A stretch of DNA of 64,000 nucleotides from Candidatus Tisiphia endosymbiont of Melanophora roralis (GCF_964026575.1 NZ_OZ032161.1:124001-188000); one strand, 5' to 3'. Counted from the stretch's first letter, positions 26,870 through 37,817 are shown. Translations and numbers: made by a program. Notes: generated by a model not told the origin, from the letters alone.

Positions 26870-29023
26870 ATGCGAATTTTCTGCAATATATTAATTATTA
26901 TTACTTTGTTATCGGTTTTTGGCTTTGCAATAGCTGATAAGCAAGGGACTGATAAACAAAAGATAGGCAAACAATTTAGCTTTATGTCAGCGGATTATAT
27001 TGAATATAACCAAAAAGAACAGTTTATTTATGCTAAAGGTGATGTTCAAGTTATATTGGATAATTACTTCCTAACAGCTAATTCTTTGATTTATGATATA
27101 GGGCAAGATAAACTTTGGGCTGAAGGTGATATTAGAATTAAAGATCAGCAAAATAGAATTATTCTAGGAGATCTTGTTATATTAAAAAACAAACTAAAGG
27201 CAGGGATAATCTCAGATTTTATTTTATATTTTGGTGATAATACACTACTAGTATCAAAATTAGCAGAAAGAGTAAATGAAGATATTTTTCGTCTGCATAA
27301 TAGTACCTTTACTCCATGCAAAATACTATGTAACCAAAAACCTATTTGGCAAGTTTCTGCAAAAAATACTGAGATAGATCTTAATAAGAATAAAATGATT
27401 TATAATCACCTATTTTTTGAGGTATATGGTGTACCAATCTTGTATATACCATATTTTTCTCATCCAACACCTAAGGCGTCCGCAGAATCGGGAATATTGA
27501 TACCTAGAGTGCGGGATAATGCTTTGGGAATACCGCTATATTATAGAGCTAAACCTAATCTAGACTTTACTCTAACCCCTAGGGTCTTTTGGCAAAAGCA
27601 TAATATTATATATAAAATTTTTGAACTAGAAGCTCGTTACAAACCAAATAAAACTGATTATATATCTTTAGACGCTAATTATGGTAAAGTACCATACTCT
27701 ATAAAAGATGGTGATGTAACGATAAAAAATCGTAAGGTGAACTCATATTATCTATTAAGCAATGGTAATTTTACCAAAAACGATTATAGATACGGATTTA
27801 GGTTACAACGTACTTCTGATAAAGCTTATTTAAAAAATTACTATAACAATTATACTCCGTATTTAATGTCTAAGTTATATTTAGAACATGTCAATAATTA
27901 TAATTATTTATTAACGGAAGGAATATATTTTGAGGGATTGGGAACAAATGATTCTAGTAGTACGAATCCATTAATTTTCCCCAAGGTCAGAACCAAGAAT
28001 GTTATACCTCTAAATGACGAAGAAACTAGTAATTTAGTTGTAGAGAATGATGCATTAATCTATAAGGAAAGAAGTGGAAAAGAACTAGGTCGAGTTGCAT
28101 TGCAACTAGCAGTGGACAATAATTTTTTAACTGAGACAGGTCATTTGTTTAATGTTACCTTACGTAATAGATCAGATGTATATTTTATTAATCACCTATA
28201 TCTAAATGATTCTAGGACTAATCATGTTCTAACTAGAAATATACCTGACATCCAAAATATTTGGCGTTATCCATTAGCTGGATCAATTTTTGATAAAACT
28301 AGCTTGTTTGTAGAACCAATTATATCCGTGACTATTGGACGTAGACATAATTATAATAAGAAATTTTCCTTTATTGATCCATCAAAATATGAACTATCAG
28401 AAAATAATATATTCAATTCGAATCGTTATAGTGGTATAGATTATCATGAATTTAGCAATAGGTTAAGTTATGGGGTTAATTCTTCTATACTATCGGAGGA
28501 GAATTATACAAGTTTATTTCTAGGACAAACCTATAACACTGCTATTAATACTAACTCTATTAATAATATCGAAAATGTTGGTAGAATTGCTAGTAGTTTT
28601 TCTGATAAGATAGAGCTATTCTATAGATTTAGAAAAAGTAGAAATTTTGATCCAATTAGAGATGAATTAGGTGGAAGCCTTAACTCTAAGAAAATTCAGT
28701 TAACTGCTGGATTGGTTCAGATTTCAAATTTACAGAAATATTATTTTACAGATAAATTAACTGATAACAAAATAAGGCAATTTTACTATAATTTCACTTA
28801 TCAATTAACCGAAAATTGGTCAGTTGCCTATGATATGAGAGTAGATTGGCCAAAAAGCAAACTAAATGTTCTTTCTAAGAGTATCCAGGTGACATACTTG
28901 AATGATTGTGTTAGAATAGCCGGAAAACTTTCAGACAATTACATGGAAGATGGTAGTAGGGGAATAAAAAAGAATTCTGCTGTACCTACTATTTCTATAG
29001 GTTTAAAAATATTAAATATGTGA
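26870..29023 (+). CDS. lptD: LPS assembly outer-membrane protein LptD
   Basis: 717 residues with an N-terminal signal peptide (ILIIITLLSVFGFAIA). The OstA/jellyroll domain follows (DYIEYNQKEQFIYAKGDVQV, LTANSLIYD), then the LptD barrel from about residue 280 with alternating aromatic strands. It inserts lipopolysaccharide into the outer leaflet with LptE. It begins a plus-strand operon lptD-surA-rsmA and is divergent from iscR. Confidence 0.92.
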   Translation: MRIFCNILIIITLLSVFGFAIADKQGTDKQKIGKQFSFMSADYIEYNQKEQFIYAKGDVQVILDNYFLTANSLIYDIGQDKLWAEGDIRIKDQQNRIILGDLVILKNKLKAGIISDFILYFGDNTLLVSKLAERVNEDIFRLHNSTFTPCKILCNQKPIWQVSAKNTEIDLNKNKMIYNHLFFEVYGVPILYIPYFSHPTPKASAESGILIPRVRDNALGIPLYYRAKPNLDFTLTPRVFWQKHNIIYKIFELEARYKPNKTDYISLDANYGKVPYSIKDGDVTIKNRKVNSYYLLSNGNFTKNDYRYGFRLQRTSDKAYLKNYYNNYTPYLMSKLYLEHVNNYNYLLTEGIYFEGLGTNDSSSTNPLIFPKVRTKNVIPLNDEETSNLVVENDALIYKERSGKELGRVALQLAVDNNFLTETGHLFNVTLRNRSDVYFINHLYLNDSRTNHVLTRNIPDIQNIWRYPLAGSIFDKTSLFVEPIISVTIGRRHNYNKKFSFIDPSKYELSENNIFNSNRYSGIDYHEFSNRLSYGVNSSILSEENYTSLFLGQTYNTAINTNSINNIENVGRIASSFSDKIELFYRFRKSRNFDPIRDELGGSLNSKKIQLTAGLVQISNLQKYYFTDKLTDNKIRQFYYNFTYQLTENWSVAYDMRVDWPKSKLNVLSKSIQVTYLNDCVRIAGKLSDNYMEDGSRGIKKNSAVPTISIGLKILNM

Positions 29024-29033
29024 GTCTAAAATT

Positions 29034-29921
29034 ATGAAGAAGTTATTTTGTTTAGTTGCTATCGTTTTTAACCTAGCCATAGCGAAAGCAGAATTATCCA
29101 ATATAGTTGCATTAGTTAATAATGAGCCAATTACATTACATGAATTTCTAGCTAGAAAACACATGATCATGGCACTTAACAATATTAACAATCCTGATTC
29201 TCAAACAGATAAGCAACTTGACAAGATGGCAATTAACAGCGTGATTGATGATTTATTGCTTTATCAGTCTGTAAACGGTAAAAAAAGTTCTGATAGTGAG
29301 TTAAATGAGTCTATAGAGACTATTGAGCAACGTAATAAAATGGCAAAAGGACAATTAATGCAACTTTTGAAGAGTAAATCTGTAGATATTAATAGTTTTA
29401 AATCTCAGATTGGTGCTGAAATTATCAAAATGAATATTTTATCTAGTATTTCTAGATCAGTTGCTATTAGTGCAAAAGAAGTTGATGCTATAATATTAGC
29501 GACTAATTCAAAAGACGCAGAAATATCGGCCCAAATCTTTACTTCAAAAGATAAACAGGATAAAATTTTGCAAAAGATGTATGGGTTACAAAAACGCCTT
29601 ACAAATTGTCACGATATCAAAGAATCTTTATATAAAGATTTTTCTACGTTAGAAATAGTCAATCAAAATTTAAGCACTCTAGATTCTACGTTACAAACAA
29701 TTCTCAAGGATTTAAATACAGGAGAGAAAAGTAGTGTTTTCGAGATGCAAGATGGGTTTAAGTTAATCTTAATGTGTAATAAAAAGATAGTTAATGTTAC
29801 TCTAGATGAAAATGATTATGTAGTAAATCTTCTGACTAATAAAAAAATGTCACAAAAAGCCCAAAAATACTTTGAGGATATGCGTAAGAAAGCATATATC
29901 AAAATAATGCTACCTTTGTGA
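29034..29921 (+). CDS. surA: SurA-like periplasmic chaperone
   Basis: 295 residues with signal peptide ([20 protein letters not shown]). The SurA N-terminal domain follows ([45 protein letters not shown]). The C-terminal part is divergent, and I do not see a clear parvulin PPIase core beyond [15 protein letters not shown]. It escorts outer-membrane proteins and fits its place directly after lptD (10-bp gap). Smaller than enterobacterial SurA, as usual in rickettsiae. Confidence 0.83.
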   Translation: MKKLFCLVAIVFNLAIAKAELSNIVALVNNEPITLHEFLARKHMIMALNNINNPDSQTDKQLDKMAINSVIDDLLLYQSVNGKKSSDSELNESIETIEQRNKMAKGQLMQLLKSKSVDINSFKSQIGAEIIKMNILSSISRSVAISAKEVDAIILATNSKDAEISAQIFTSKDKQDKILQKMYGLQKRLTNCHDIKESLYKDFSTLEIVNQNLSTLDSTLQTILKDLNTGEKSSVFEMQDGFKLILMCNKKIVNVTLDENDYVVNLLTNKKMSQKAQKYFEDMRKKAYIKIMLPL

Positions 29922-30784
29922 TATACTCGAATGATCCGAGTACAATACCTTCAATCGCCAAGCATGCCAGCCAACATGGTATTGTTCCTATTAAGAGATA
30001 TGGTCAGAATTTCATTTTTGATAGTAGTCTATGTGATAAAATAGTTCGCGTAAGCGGTCTCCGAGAAAATGACTCTGTATTAGAAGTTGGTCCTGGTACA
30101 GCTGGACTCACTAGAGCTATCCTTTCCTACAACCCTAAATCTTTAACTGTGGTTGAAACTGACGCTAGATGCATACCGTTACTGACGGAAATAAGAGAGT
30201 TATACCCTAATCTGCATATTATTCATTCAGATGCTTCTAAATTTGATCTATCAACCTTAAGTCATGACAAAACACATGATAAAATAACTATTATTTCAAA
30301 TTTACCTTACCAAATAGGTACAGAGTTAGTTATAAAATGGTTAAAAAAATCATACTTAATAAGTAGTATGACTTTAATGCTGCAAAGAGAGGTTGTAGAG
30401 CGAATATGTGGTAAAGTTGGAACAAAATCTTATGGCAGATTATCAATAATATGTCAGTTACTTTGTTCAGTCGAAAAATGTTTTGATGTTAATCCGCAAG
30501 CTTTTTACCCTGCACCAAAAGTCCACTCTGCAATAGTTAGACTCGTGCCTTTTGATAATCCATTAACACTTGAACTAATTGGGAAAGTTGAACTAATTAC
30601 CAAACTAGCCTTTAGTGAACGTCGTAAAATGATTAAATCATCTTTGAAGAAACTAACCCCGTATATAGAAGATTTGTTATCTCGATTAAAGATTGATAAT
30701 TCTTCTCGATCTGAAAATTTATCACCACAAGATTATTTGTCTTTAGCAAAATTATACTCAAATGAACCACTACATCGCTATTAA
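29918..30784 (+). CDS. rsmA: 16S rRNA dimethyladenosine transferase
   Basis: 288 residues from GTG 29918, which overlaps the surA stop as GTGA and implies translational coupling. SAM-dependent dimethylation of A1518/A1519 in 16S rRNA. Motifs: [35 protein letters not shown] (SAM), [17 protein letters not shown] (catalytic NLPY) and [14 protein letters not shown]. Complete. Confidence 0.95.
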   Translation: MIYSNDPSTIPSIAKHASQHGIVPIKRYGQNFIFDSSLCDKIVRVSGLRENDSVLEVGPGTAGLTRAILSYNPKSLTVVETDARCIPLLTEIRELYPNLHIIHSDASKFDLSTLSHDKTHDKITIISNLPYQIGTELVIKWLKKSYLISSMTLMLQREVVERICGKVGTKSYGRLSIICQLLCSVEKCFDVNPQAFYPAPKVHSAIVRLVPFDNPLTLELIGKVELITKLAFSERRKMIKSSLKKLTPYIEDLLSRLKIDNSSRSENLSPQDYLSLAKLYSNEPLHRY

Positions 30785-30912
30785 TATCACTACCAGTAAA
30801 TATTTATTGTTAATTGTCAATTTTTTACTTTGGTATACTTGGTAATGTAATGATACAATTCTATTTACGGTAAAAGCAACCTACTTAACCATATAATCTC
30901 AGGTATATTTTT

Positions 30913-31677
30913 ATGAGAATAACCAAAATCTTCCTAATCTATTGTTTCGTAGCTATAGTAAATCTACCTTATGCATTATGTGCAGATACAAATAAAACAA
31001 TTTATATAACATCAGATGATGGGTCTCTTGGAGGAACCGAAAATGTTATTAATGTCATGACCCAAAAAAAGACTCCTATTACCATGTTCATGGTAGGATT
31101 ACATTATGATAATTCGAGTCCTAGCCTAAAGAAAGCTGTTGATCTAGCTAAAAAAAGCCCTTTTATTGAAATAGGAAATCACAGCTATACTCACGCTAAT
31201 AACCACTATAGGAATTTTTATCATCAGCTTCCGGATATAATTAAGGATCTTAAAAAAAATAATACTGTTTTTGGTTTCACTGGTTCACATATCAATACTA
31301 GACTACCAGGTAGAGATGTATTCCGTCTCCCTAACCTAAGTAAAGATGATCCATATATTTCAAAAGAAGAAGATAAAGTAGAAAGAATAGATGATGATGG
31401 AATATATAAAAACGGCTTCTATCTATATGGCTGGGATTTAGAATGGGCACATAATCAGCATGGCAAGCCAATTCAATCTTTAGATGAATTAGTGCAAGAG
31501 ATAGAAGATAAATTTAACAGAAATGATACTGCCTTACCTAATAAATTAATTTTACTTATGCATGATGAAATGTTTCAAGACCAATTTAATGGCAAAGAAA
31601 ATTTAAGTCAGTTAGTTGATCTTTTGCATAAAAAAAATTATAAGTTTGATTTTATTAAAAATTATCATGTAGAGTGA
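30913..31677 (+). CDS. Secreted polysaccharide deacetylase-like protein
   Basis: 254 residues with signal peptide (IFLIYCFVAIVNLPYALCAD). NodB-type fold: motif 1 YITSDDGSLGG (usually TFDDG), motif 2 EIGNHSYTHANNH with the two metal-binding histidines, and a late LILLMHDEMF. Probable metal-dependent N-deacetylase of an envelope glycan; the substrate is unknown. It is separated from rsmA by 128 bp and has its own leader. Confidence 0.85.
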   Translation: MRITKIFLIYCFVAIVNLPYALCADTNKTIYITSDDGSLGGTENVINVMTQKKTPITMFMVGLHYDNSSPSLKKAVDLAKKSPFIEIGNHSYTHANNHYRNFYHQLPDIIKDLKKNNTVFGFTGSHINTRLPGRDVFRLPNLSKDDPYISKEEDKVERIDDDGIYKNGFYLYGWDLEWAHNQHGKPIQSLDELVQEIEDKFNRNDTALPNKLILLMHDEMFQDQFNGKENLSQLVDLLHKKNYKFDFIKNYHVE

Positions 31678-31689
31678 TTTTTATCTATA

Positions 31690-31815
31690 AATGCTTTAAA
31701 GAATTGGATTTGAAAATAAATGGTAAGCATGCTAGGCGTACATATAGTATAGTTACGCATGCGAATCCATGATATTTTCAAAAAACAATTCTTCAAAGTA
31801 GAAGAGTATACACTA
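31690..31815. repeat. Palindromic repeat, family P1 (copy 4)
   Basis: Arms tttaaagaattggatttgaa and ttcaaaaaacaattcttcaa enclose taagcatgctaggcgtac and gcatgcgaatccatgatatt. It ends in gagtatac. This is the most complete copy of the family also seen at 270, 8405 and 16388. Confidence 0.65.
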
Positions 31816-31844
31816 ATGCTATATCGAATTTAGGTTAAGTAACT

Positions 31845-32030
31845 CACCTTACGTATAACCCCCATGGTAATTTAAAAGTCATAGGAAAAACAGCCTAGCG
31901 TCTATTAGCGAGAAGCCACTTTGTGGCGACGAAGCAATCTAATGAATGTGGATTGCTACTACACTCACGTGGTCTCGCTAATAGACGTCTTGTACTTTTC
32001 TGCAATTTTTAAATGCTATACGTAAGGTGA
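31845..32030. repeat. Nested palindromes (outer 186 bp, inner 89 bp)
   Basis: Outer arms tcaccttacgtata (31845-31858) and tatacgtaaggtga (32017-32030). Inside lies a complete second palindrome, cgtctattagcgaga (from 31899) to tctcgctaatagacg (to 31987). The inner unit recurs inside a different outer palindrome at 32911-33085. It fills the rsmA-side gap before sdhB (31678-32050); I see no gene there. Confidence 0.75.
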
Positions 32031-32050
32031 ATTAAGTAAGTCTATTCGCT

Positions 32051-32836
32051 TTACACTCCGTGACGTTCTATTATTTGGCTTTTTATCTCTGCAATAGCTT
32101 TAGCTGGATTTAAACCTTTCGGACAAGTTTTTGTACAGTTCATAATCGTATGACAACGATATAATTTAAATGGATCTTCTAAAGCATCTAAACGTTCTCC
32201 TGTATACTCATCCCTAGAATCAGCAATCCACCGATAGGCTTGTAGTAAAATCGCAGGTCCTAAATATTTATCACCATTCCACCAATAACTTGGGCAAGAG
32301 GTGGAACAACACGCACATAATATGCATTCATATAAACCATCCAGTTTTTCTCTATCCTTAAGAGACTGCAATCTTTCAGTATTGGAAGGTGGCGGACTGT
32401 CAGTTTTTAGCCAAGGTTCTATCGATTCATATTGAGCATAGAAATGCGACATATCAGGTACTAAATCTTTTACTACCTTCATGTGCGGTAGAGGATATAT
32501 CTTGACATCACCACGAATTTCTTCAATAGACTTAATGCAGGCAAGTGTGTTAGTTCCATCTATATTCATCGCACAGCTACCACAAATTCCTTCACGACAA
32601 GAACGCCTAAAAGTCAAGGTAGAATCTATTTCATTTTTTATTTTAATTAAGGCATCTAGAACCATTGGACCTGTTTTGCATAGATCTAACTCATAAATAT
32701 CAATTCTAGGGTTTTCTTCAGAATTTGGGTCATATCTATAAATTCTGATATTACGTAACTTAACCGCTTCTCCAGAATGTTTATATGTAGTACCTTTACG
32801 GACTTTAGAATTAGGTGGTAATCTAAGTTCTGCCAT
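32051..32836 (-). CDS. sdhB: Succinate dehydrogenase iron-sulfur subunit
   Basis: 261 residues. Three cluster sites are visible: [2Fe-2S] [21 protein letters not shown], [4Fe-4S] [11 protein letters not shown] and [3Fe-4S] [14 protein letters not shown]. It transfers electrons from SdhA to the membrane quinone site in complex II. SD-like aaggaataaac before ATG 32836. The other sdh genes are not in the window. Confidence 0.97.
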   Translation of the reverse strand: MAELRLPPNSKVRKGTTYKHSGEAVKLRNIRIYRYDPNSEENPRIDIYELDLCKTGPMVLDALIKIKNEIDSTLTFRRSCREGICGSCAMNIDGTNTLACIKSIEEIRGDVKIYPLPHMKVVKDLVPDMSHFYAQYESIEPWLKTDSPPPSNTERLQSLKDREKLDGLYECILCACCSTSCPSYWWNGDKYLGPAILLQAYRWIADSRDEYTGERLDALEDPFKLYRCHTIMNCTKTCPKGLNPAKAIAEIKSQIIERHGV

Positions 32837-32910
32837 GTTTATTCCTTATCTAAAATTCTAACTATACCAAGTGTGCAAGTTTTATTAACTTAAGTAGCCT
32901 CGGTATCATT

Positions 32911-33085
32911 CACAACTGTTGAAAGTTAAAAAATCGTCTATTAGCGAAGTGCTGTTGTAAGGCTTAAACCGTCATTGCGAGCGAACGGACGTGAGTGTGG
33001 CAATCTATGAATCTTGTCATATAGATTGCTTCGTCGACCTACGGTCTCCTCGCTAATAGACGATTTTTAACTTTCAATAGTTGTG
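32911..33085. repeat. Nested palindromes between ftsH and sdhB
   Basis: Outer arms cacaactgttgaaagtta and taactttcaatagttgtg. Inner unit tcgtctattagcg (from 32934) to cgctaatagacga (to 33063), with arms attgcgagcg and gcttcgtcgacctacgg. It lies downstream of ftsH and upstream of sdhB. Confidence 0.75.
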
Positions 33086-33129
33086 GGGTGACATTAAGCA
33101 TATTGCCTACCGTAGCCACGACTTTTCAA

Positions 33130-35019
33130 TTATCCTGCTGTCCTTTTCTGATTTAGTTTCTTAACTTTTACAGTACCACCATAATCATTTTTTATTGGAA
33201 ATAAATTTTCCTCTTCTGAATTCATTGATCTATCACTCAGCAAGTTTTTAATCTGCTGACCAGACAATGTCTCATGTTCAATTAATAATTTAGCTAACAA
33301 ATGAAGTTGATCAATATGTGTAGTTAATATATTTTTGGCAAAATCATAACCTTTTTCAATAATTTTTCTTACTTCTGTATCAATTAATTCTGCTGTATGT
33401 ACAGAAGTATGACCTGCTCCCCTACCACTAGTATATAGATCTTCATTACTCGAACCATGATATACTGGTCCTATTGCATCACTTAATCCCCAGTCCGTTA
33501 CCATAGCTCTAGCCATTTGGGTTGCCATTTTAATATCTGAAGAAGCCCCAGAAGTAACTTTATCTCTGCCAAAAATAAGCTCCTCAGCTACCCTGCCAGC
33601 CATTGCTACCGCTATATCAGCTTCCATTTTATCACGTGGCATAGAAAAACGATCATTTTCAGGAAGCCGCATAACCATTCCAAGTGACCTACCCCTTGGA
33701 ATAATAGTTGCTTTGTGAATTGGATCAGAAGCAGGACAATACAACCCAACCAATGCATGCCCTCCCTCATGATAAGCAGTTAGTTTTTTCTGCTCATCTG
33801 ACATAACCATAGAACGTCTTTCTACGCCCATTAACACTTTATCTTTTGCCTCTTCTAAATCTGCCATACTTACTTCTTTTTTGCCCTTGCGAGCAGCAAT
33901 TAATGCAGATTCATTGACAAGATTAGCAAGATCTGCTCCTGAAGATCCAGGAGTTCCTCTAGCTATGATTCTAGCGACTATATTTGAGGCATATTTTATT
34001 TTCTTCAAATGTACTTGTAAAATTTGTTCTCTACCATCAATATCTGGATTAGGAACAGTAATTTGGCGATCAAATCTCCCAGGTCTTAGCAATGCTGGAT
34101 CCAATACATCCGGTCTGTTAGTTGCAGCAATAATAACTACCCCTTCATTATCCTCAAACCCATCCATTTCTACCAGCATTTGATTTAGTGTTTGTTCACG
34201 TTCATCGTTGCCACCACCCATACCAATACCTCTGTGGCGACCTACTGCATCTATTTCGTCAATAAAAATTATGCAAGGAGCATTACGTTTACCTTGTTCG
34301 AACATATCACGGACACGGCTAGCACCAACGCCAACGAACATTTCAACAAAATCAGAGCCAGAGATACTAAAGAATGGAACATTTGCCTCGCCGGCTATAG
34401 CTTTTGCTAGGAGAGTTTTACCTGTTCCAGGTGATCCTATAAGTAAACATCCCTTTGGAATTTTACCACCAAGTTTTTGGAATTTGCTTGGGTCTCTAAG
34501 GAAATCAACAATTTCAGTTAACTCTTCTTTAGCTTCGTTAATTCCAGCAACATCTTTAAAAGTAATTTTCGGACCTTTATCTGAAACTAGTTTAGCTTTA
34601 GATTTACCAAAACCCATGGCTTTTCCTCCACCTTGCATTTGACGCATGAAAAATACCCACCCACCTATCAAAAGAATCATTGGAAACCACGAAACAAATA
34701 TGTTAAACAACAAGTTCATTTTTGTATCAGGTGGTATTATTTCAATATGAACCGAATTGCTGTTTAGGCGATTTATTAGATCTGGATAGTCAGCAGCATA
34801 AGTTGAAAAAGAAGATCCATCGCTGAGAGTCCCCTCAATCATTCTACCCTGAATTTTAACAGCACTAATTGCTTTCTCATCAATTTTGCTTAAAAAATCT
34901 GAAAAAGCGATATTACTTTTTCCTCCAATAAAACCATCATTTTGAAATGCATGAAAAACAAGTATCATTAAAACAAAAACCGACACCCAAATTAGAACAT
35001 TCTTACCTTGATTATTCAT
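33130..35019 (-). CDS. ftsH: ATP-dependent zinc metalloprotease FtsH
   Basis: 629 residues. Two N-terminal membrane helices ([36 protein letters not shown]), AAA domain with Walker [14 protein letters not shown] and Walker [15 protein letters not shown], the [23 protein letters not shown], and the zinc site [13 protein letters not shown]. It degrades membrane and regulatory proteins. It follows tilS on the same strand, 11 bp apart, a conserved order. Confidence 0.97.
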   Translation of the reverse strand: MNNQGKNVLIWVSVFVLMILVFHAFQNDGFIGGKSNIAFSDFLSKIDEKAISAVKIQGRMIEGTLSDGSSFSTYAADYPDLINRLNSNSVHIEIIPPDTKMNLLFNIFVSWFPMILLIGGWVFFMRQMQGGGKAMGFGKSKAKLVSDKGPKITFKDVAGINEAKEELTEIVDFLRDPSKFQKLGGKIPKGCLLIGSPGTGKTLLAKAIAGEANVPFFSISGSDFVEMFVGVGASRVRDMFEQGKRNAPCIIFIDEIDAVGRHRGIGMGGGNDEREQTLNQMLVEMDGFEDNEGVVIIAATNRPDVLDPALLRPGRFDRQITVPNPDIDGREQILQVHLKKIKYASNIVARIIARGTPGSSGADLANLVNESALIAARKGKKEVSMADLEEAKDKVLMGVERRSMVMSDEQKKLTAYHEGGHALVGLYCPASDPIHKATIIPRGRSLGMVMRLPENDRFSMPRDKMEADIAVAMAGRVAEELIFGRDKVTSGASSDIKMATQMARAMVTDWGLSDAIGPVYHGSSNEDLYTSGRGAGHTSVHTAELIDTEVRKIIEKGYDFAKNILTTHIDQLHLLAKLLIEHETLSGQQIKNLLSDRSMNSEEENLFPIKNDYGGTVKVKKLNQKRTAG

Positions 35020-35030
35020 CTATGACTCAC

Positions 35031-36467
35031 CTAACAGAAATGCGTAAAACGCGATATAAAATTGGGAGAGAAAGAAACACTAAGACTTCTCCTCAAACCT
35101 TGGTCATTATAATACGATATATGGGGTATGGCTATAACTTTTTCAAGTATCTTGACTACTGGTAGGGTGAATAAAATAGCTATATGATTGTTAAAACTTG
35201 CGTCTTTCAGTATTTTAAAATCTAAATCTTGCCTTATTTTACTATAATCCTTGATCGTTAGGTTACTGATCAAATAGCCTGAATTATTAGACCTCTTGTA
35301 TAATTCTACTCCTGCTGGTAATTTGGACGTCGGGGCTAGACTCGAATCCTCACATATGTTTGAGTATGATGTGGTTCTGTGTTCCGGATCTCCTGCAAAT
35401 TCCTGAGCTAGAGCGAATTCTAAAAGAGGTCTATTGATATAGAAATGAAATCTACCATCCCATGAATCTACATTATTAAGCCTAATATCTATAGGTAAAT
35501 TCCTACCAAATTCTCGGTAAATTATTAGATTATTACTAATTTTTTTAATCACGCAACCATGGAGTGTCTTAATAAAGTCTATTTTTTGTTGTAATAGTTC
35601 TGTTATCATACTTATTGAGCCTGATCTACTAGTGCGGTTCTTACCGCTAATAATGATAAGTACAAAACTGATTACCTGTAGTGTTATTGCACTAGAAAAT
35701 TCTGCAAACTTTAATAAATTTACAGTAGCAAAACCAAAATCATAAATTTTTACTGATTCTGCGATGCAAGCAATCAATTCCGGTTGCCATTTCTCTTCTA
35801 CTACTTGGTTAATTCTAGATTGTTGAGAAGTTATTTGATTCTTTATATATTCTCCTTCTAGGGATAGCTTTTTTCTAATGATATTTCGTTGATATTTATC
35901 AGATTTATTAGATTCATCTTCAAACCATTTTATATTATTGGTAACTAAATATGCAATTAACTGTTGTTTCGGAATGTTAAACAATGGTCTCACTATTTTA
36001 ACATTATTATACCAATTAATATTGCTAGCACTAAGTCCAAATAGACTACTTTTTTTTTCTAATCTCAGACAATAATTTTCAATATAATCATCCAAGTGAT
36101 GTGCTGTTAAAATTGTCAATATATCTAATTTGCTACACAAATCAGTCATTAATTTATAACGACCTTCTCTAGCCCTTGCTTGTAAATTAGAAAAATTATT
36201 TTGGTGATCGAAATGAAGCTGGTGATATCTATGTCCCAATTTATGGCTTAAGTCTCGTACATACTCATGCTCCAACTTAGCCTGCTCTCGTAAATGATGA
36301 TTAACTAACATTACTACTAGCTTAATACTATTAGTGCTAGCCCATTTATGTGTTAACATTAAAAGGGCTATGGAATCAGAACCACCTGAGATAGCCAATG
36401 CGATAGACCTCAGGTGAGGTCTATCAACTAGCTTTTCAATATTCTGCTGAAATTGTTCATAAAGCAT
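35031..36467 (-). CDS. tilS: tRNA(Ile)-lysidine synthase with in-frame RPE
   Basis: 478 residues. The N-type PP-loop SGGSDSIALLML binds ATP. The enzyme converts C34 of tRNA-Ile(CAU) to lysidine, needed to read AUA. A 144-bp RPE (35289-35432) adds exactly 48 codons (LEFALAQEFAGDPEHRTTSY and onward) without breaking the frame, in the C-terminal tRNA-binding region. The start at ATG 36467 touches the stop of the upstream small gene. Confidence 0.94.
   Translation of the reverse strand: MLYEQFQQNIEKLVDRPHLRSIALAISGGSDSIALLMLTHKWASTNSIKLVVMLVNHHLREQAKLEHEYVRDLSHKLGHRYHQLHFDHQNNFSNLQARAREGRYKLMTDLCSKLDILTILTAHHLDDYIENYCLRLEKKSSLFGLSASNINWYNNVKIVRPLFNIPKQQLIAYLVTNNIKWFEDESNKSDKYQRNIIRKKLSLEGEYIKNQITSQQSRINQVVEEKWQPELIACIAESVKIYDFGFATVNLLKFAEFSSAITLQVISFVLIIISGKNRTSRSGSISMITELLQQKIDFIKTLHGCVIKKISNNLIIYREFGRNLPIDIRLNNVDSWDGRFHFYINRPLLEFALAQEFAGDPEHRTTSYSNICEDSSLAPTSKLPAGVELYKRSNNSGYLISNLTIKDYSKIRQDLDFKILKDASFNNHIAILFTLPVVKILEKVIAIPHISYYNDQGLRRSLSVSFSPNFISRFTHFC
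35289..35432. repeat. Rickettsial palindromic element inside tilS
   Basis: 144 bp with perfect 9-bp ends agacctctt/aagaggtct. It is translated in frame as part of TilS. The peptide pattern (EFAGD-EHRT-YSN-EDS-SKLPA-VE) is the known RPE-encoded type. Confidence 0.93.
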
Positions 36468-36877
36468 TATTTAGGCAAATCTTTTTTGTCAGATTTTTTC
36501 TCAATAGAGCTAGTATCCTCTTGGTTTTTATCTGAATTTTTGCTTAAGGATAGTATTCTTTTTTTATAGTCTCGTTCTTTGGCAAGATAATTTTGAGCTT
36601 CTTGTGAGATTTTTTTATATAATTCACGTTTTTGGCCATTAATTTTAGCCACTTCTATTCTATATTTTGTTATTTCTTCTCTTAGTTCTGCTGAAATTCC
36701 CGCAGCATAAGACTTGAAATCATTCTCAATTTTTTGTAATTCATCATTAGTGCCACTACTACTAATATTAGTTTTATTGGCATTTGATTTTGCAGTTGTT
36801 GTACTTGCTAAGCTATTTGAACTTAGTAATAGTAATCCTATTATAGTAGTAATTAATCTATTTTTTTTTATCATCAT
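36467..36877 (-). CDS. Small exported protein upstream of tilS
   Basis: 136 residues with a signal peptide (LITTIIGLLLLSSNSLAS). The mature part is helical and charged (EEITKYRIEVAKINGQKREL, QNYLAKERDYKKRILSLSKN), ending in a lysine/aspartate-rich tail. No recognised domain; it resembles periplasmic coiled-coil proteins of the TolA-binding/YbgF neighbourhood only in composition. Its stop overlaps the tilS start, so it is probably the first gene of a transcript with tilS and ftsH. Confidence 0.65.
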   Translation of the reverse strand: MMIKKNRLITTIIGLLLLSSNSLASTTTAKSNANKTNISSSGTNDELQKIENDFKSYAAGISAELREEITKYRIEVAKINGQKRELYKKISQEAQNYLAKERDYKKRILSLSKNSDKNQEDTSSIEKKSDKKDLPK

Positions 36878-37136
36878 ATGCTCCTAAAATGTTTTTATAT
36901 ATTTTTTGCTAAACGTGAAATCTAGCAAAATTTAATATACACTATAATAATCCTATTTAGTCAATCATAAAGATACTGAAATAATCTTTTTAACAGCAAA
37001 TAATATCATAATTTTTAATATATTATTATATTTAGAATATTAGCGATTAAATATAATAATTTCATTTGATATTAATCGATATTTTATGTAAAGTAGTTGA
37101 ATGCAACAAATTTGTTAATGTACAAGGAGGAAGAAT

Positions 37137-37817
37137 ATGGGACGTAACAAACATAATCAGGGAGACTGGGCTAATCATTTCCGAAAATATAATTTTTCAA
37201 AACAAGATAAACCTCTTTCTAAAGAAGTAGAGCCTCTTAAGTTATATACAGATAAAGATATGCTGTTATTGACAACTCTTTCTATGATTCGTCCTAACTC
37301 GATAGATGATAAAGATAATCTGTCAGCACATTATATTGCAAAACGTGCAATAAGTGAGGGTTACACAAATGCTGGTTATACATTAGAAAATACTACTACT
37401 CCTAAACATAATACTCCTGAAAAATCAACTTCTCACAATCAGGATATAGTCAATTCAGGAGGATTTGGTGCTAGGAGCGATGGAGCGACGCCTATATGTA
37501 ATAGGCGAGCGATCGAAGACGACGTCACCAACTTCTCATCAATTGACTATAGTGGGACAATAATGTTAAGCATAGGTAGCACAGCTACTGGTTGTGTTAT
37601 TATAGGTTTTGTTGGGATTGCTGCATGCAAAGCATATAAAAGTTTTGGCAGTAAGAACAAAAACGTTAATCACCCAACAGAAGTATGTAAAAGTTCTGAT
37701 AGTAAGAACGAACATGTTGATTACTCAGTAGATACTAACTTGTCAATAATAACAATACCACTAGAAGAGATTCAAGATATATCTTTAGCAGGTAATACAA
37801 CAACGCAGGTAGAATAG
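37137..37817 (+). CDS. Hypothetical single-TM protein with an in-frame palindrome
   Basis: 226 residues; strong SD caaggaggaagaat before ATG 37137. Hydrophilic N-terminal half, then one hydrophobic segment (ATGCVIIGFVGIAACKAY), then two short imperfect repeats (YKSFGSKNKNVNHPTEV, CKSSDSKNEHVDYSVDT). Residues around GARSDGATPICNRRAIEDD come from a GC-richer palindrome (stem cgcctat/ataggcg, 37489-37507), suggesting an inserted repeat. Unknown function; possibly lineage-specific surface or secreted protein. Confidence 0.6.
   Translation: MGRNKHNQGDWANHFRKYNFSKQDKPLSKEVEPLKLYTDKDMLLLTTLSMIRPNSIDDKDNLSAHYIAKRAISEGYTNAGYTLENTTTPKHNTPEKSTSHNQDIVNSGGFGARSDGATPICNRRAIEDDVTNFSSIDYSGTIMLSIGSTATGCVIIGFVGIAACKAYKSFGSKNKNVNHPTEVCKSSDSKNEHVDYSVDTNLSIITIPLEEIQDISLAGNTTTQVE

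Noticed and set aside
22726-33085. Regularly spaced palindromes considered as a CRISPR array
   Set aside because: The repeats are few, kilobases apart and of different families, with no short regular spacers and no cas genes.
34208-34642. 144-codon plus-strand frame inside ftsH
   Set aside because: Antisense shadow of the AAA domain of ftsH.
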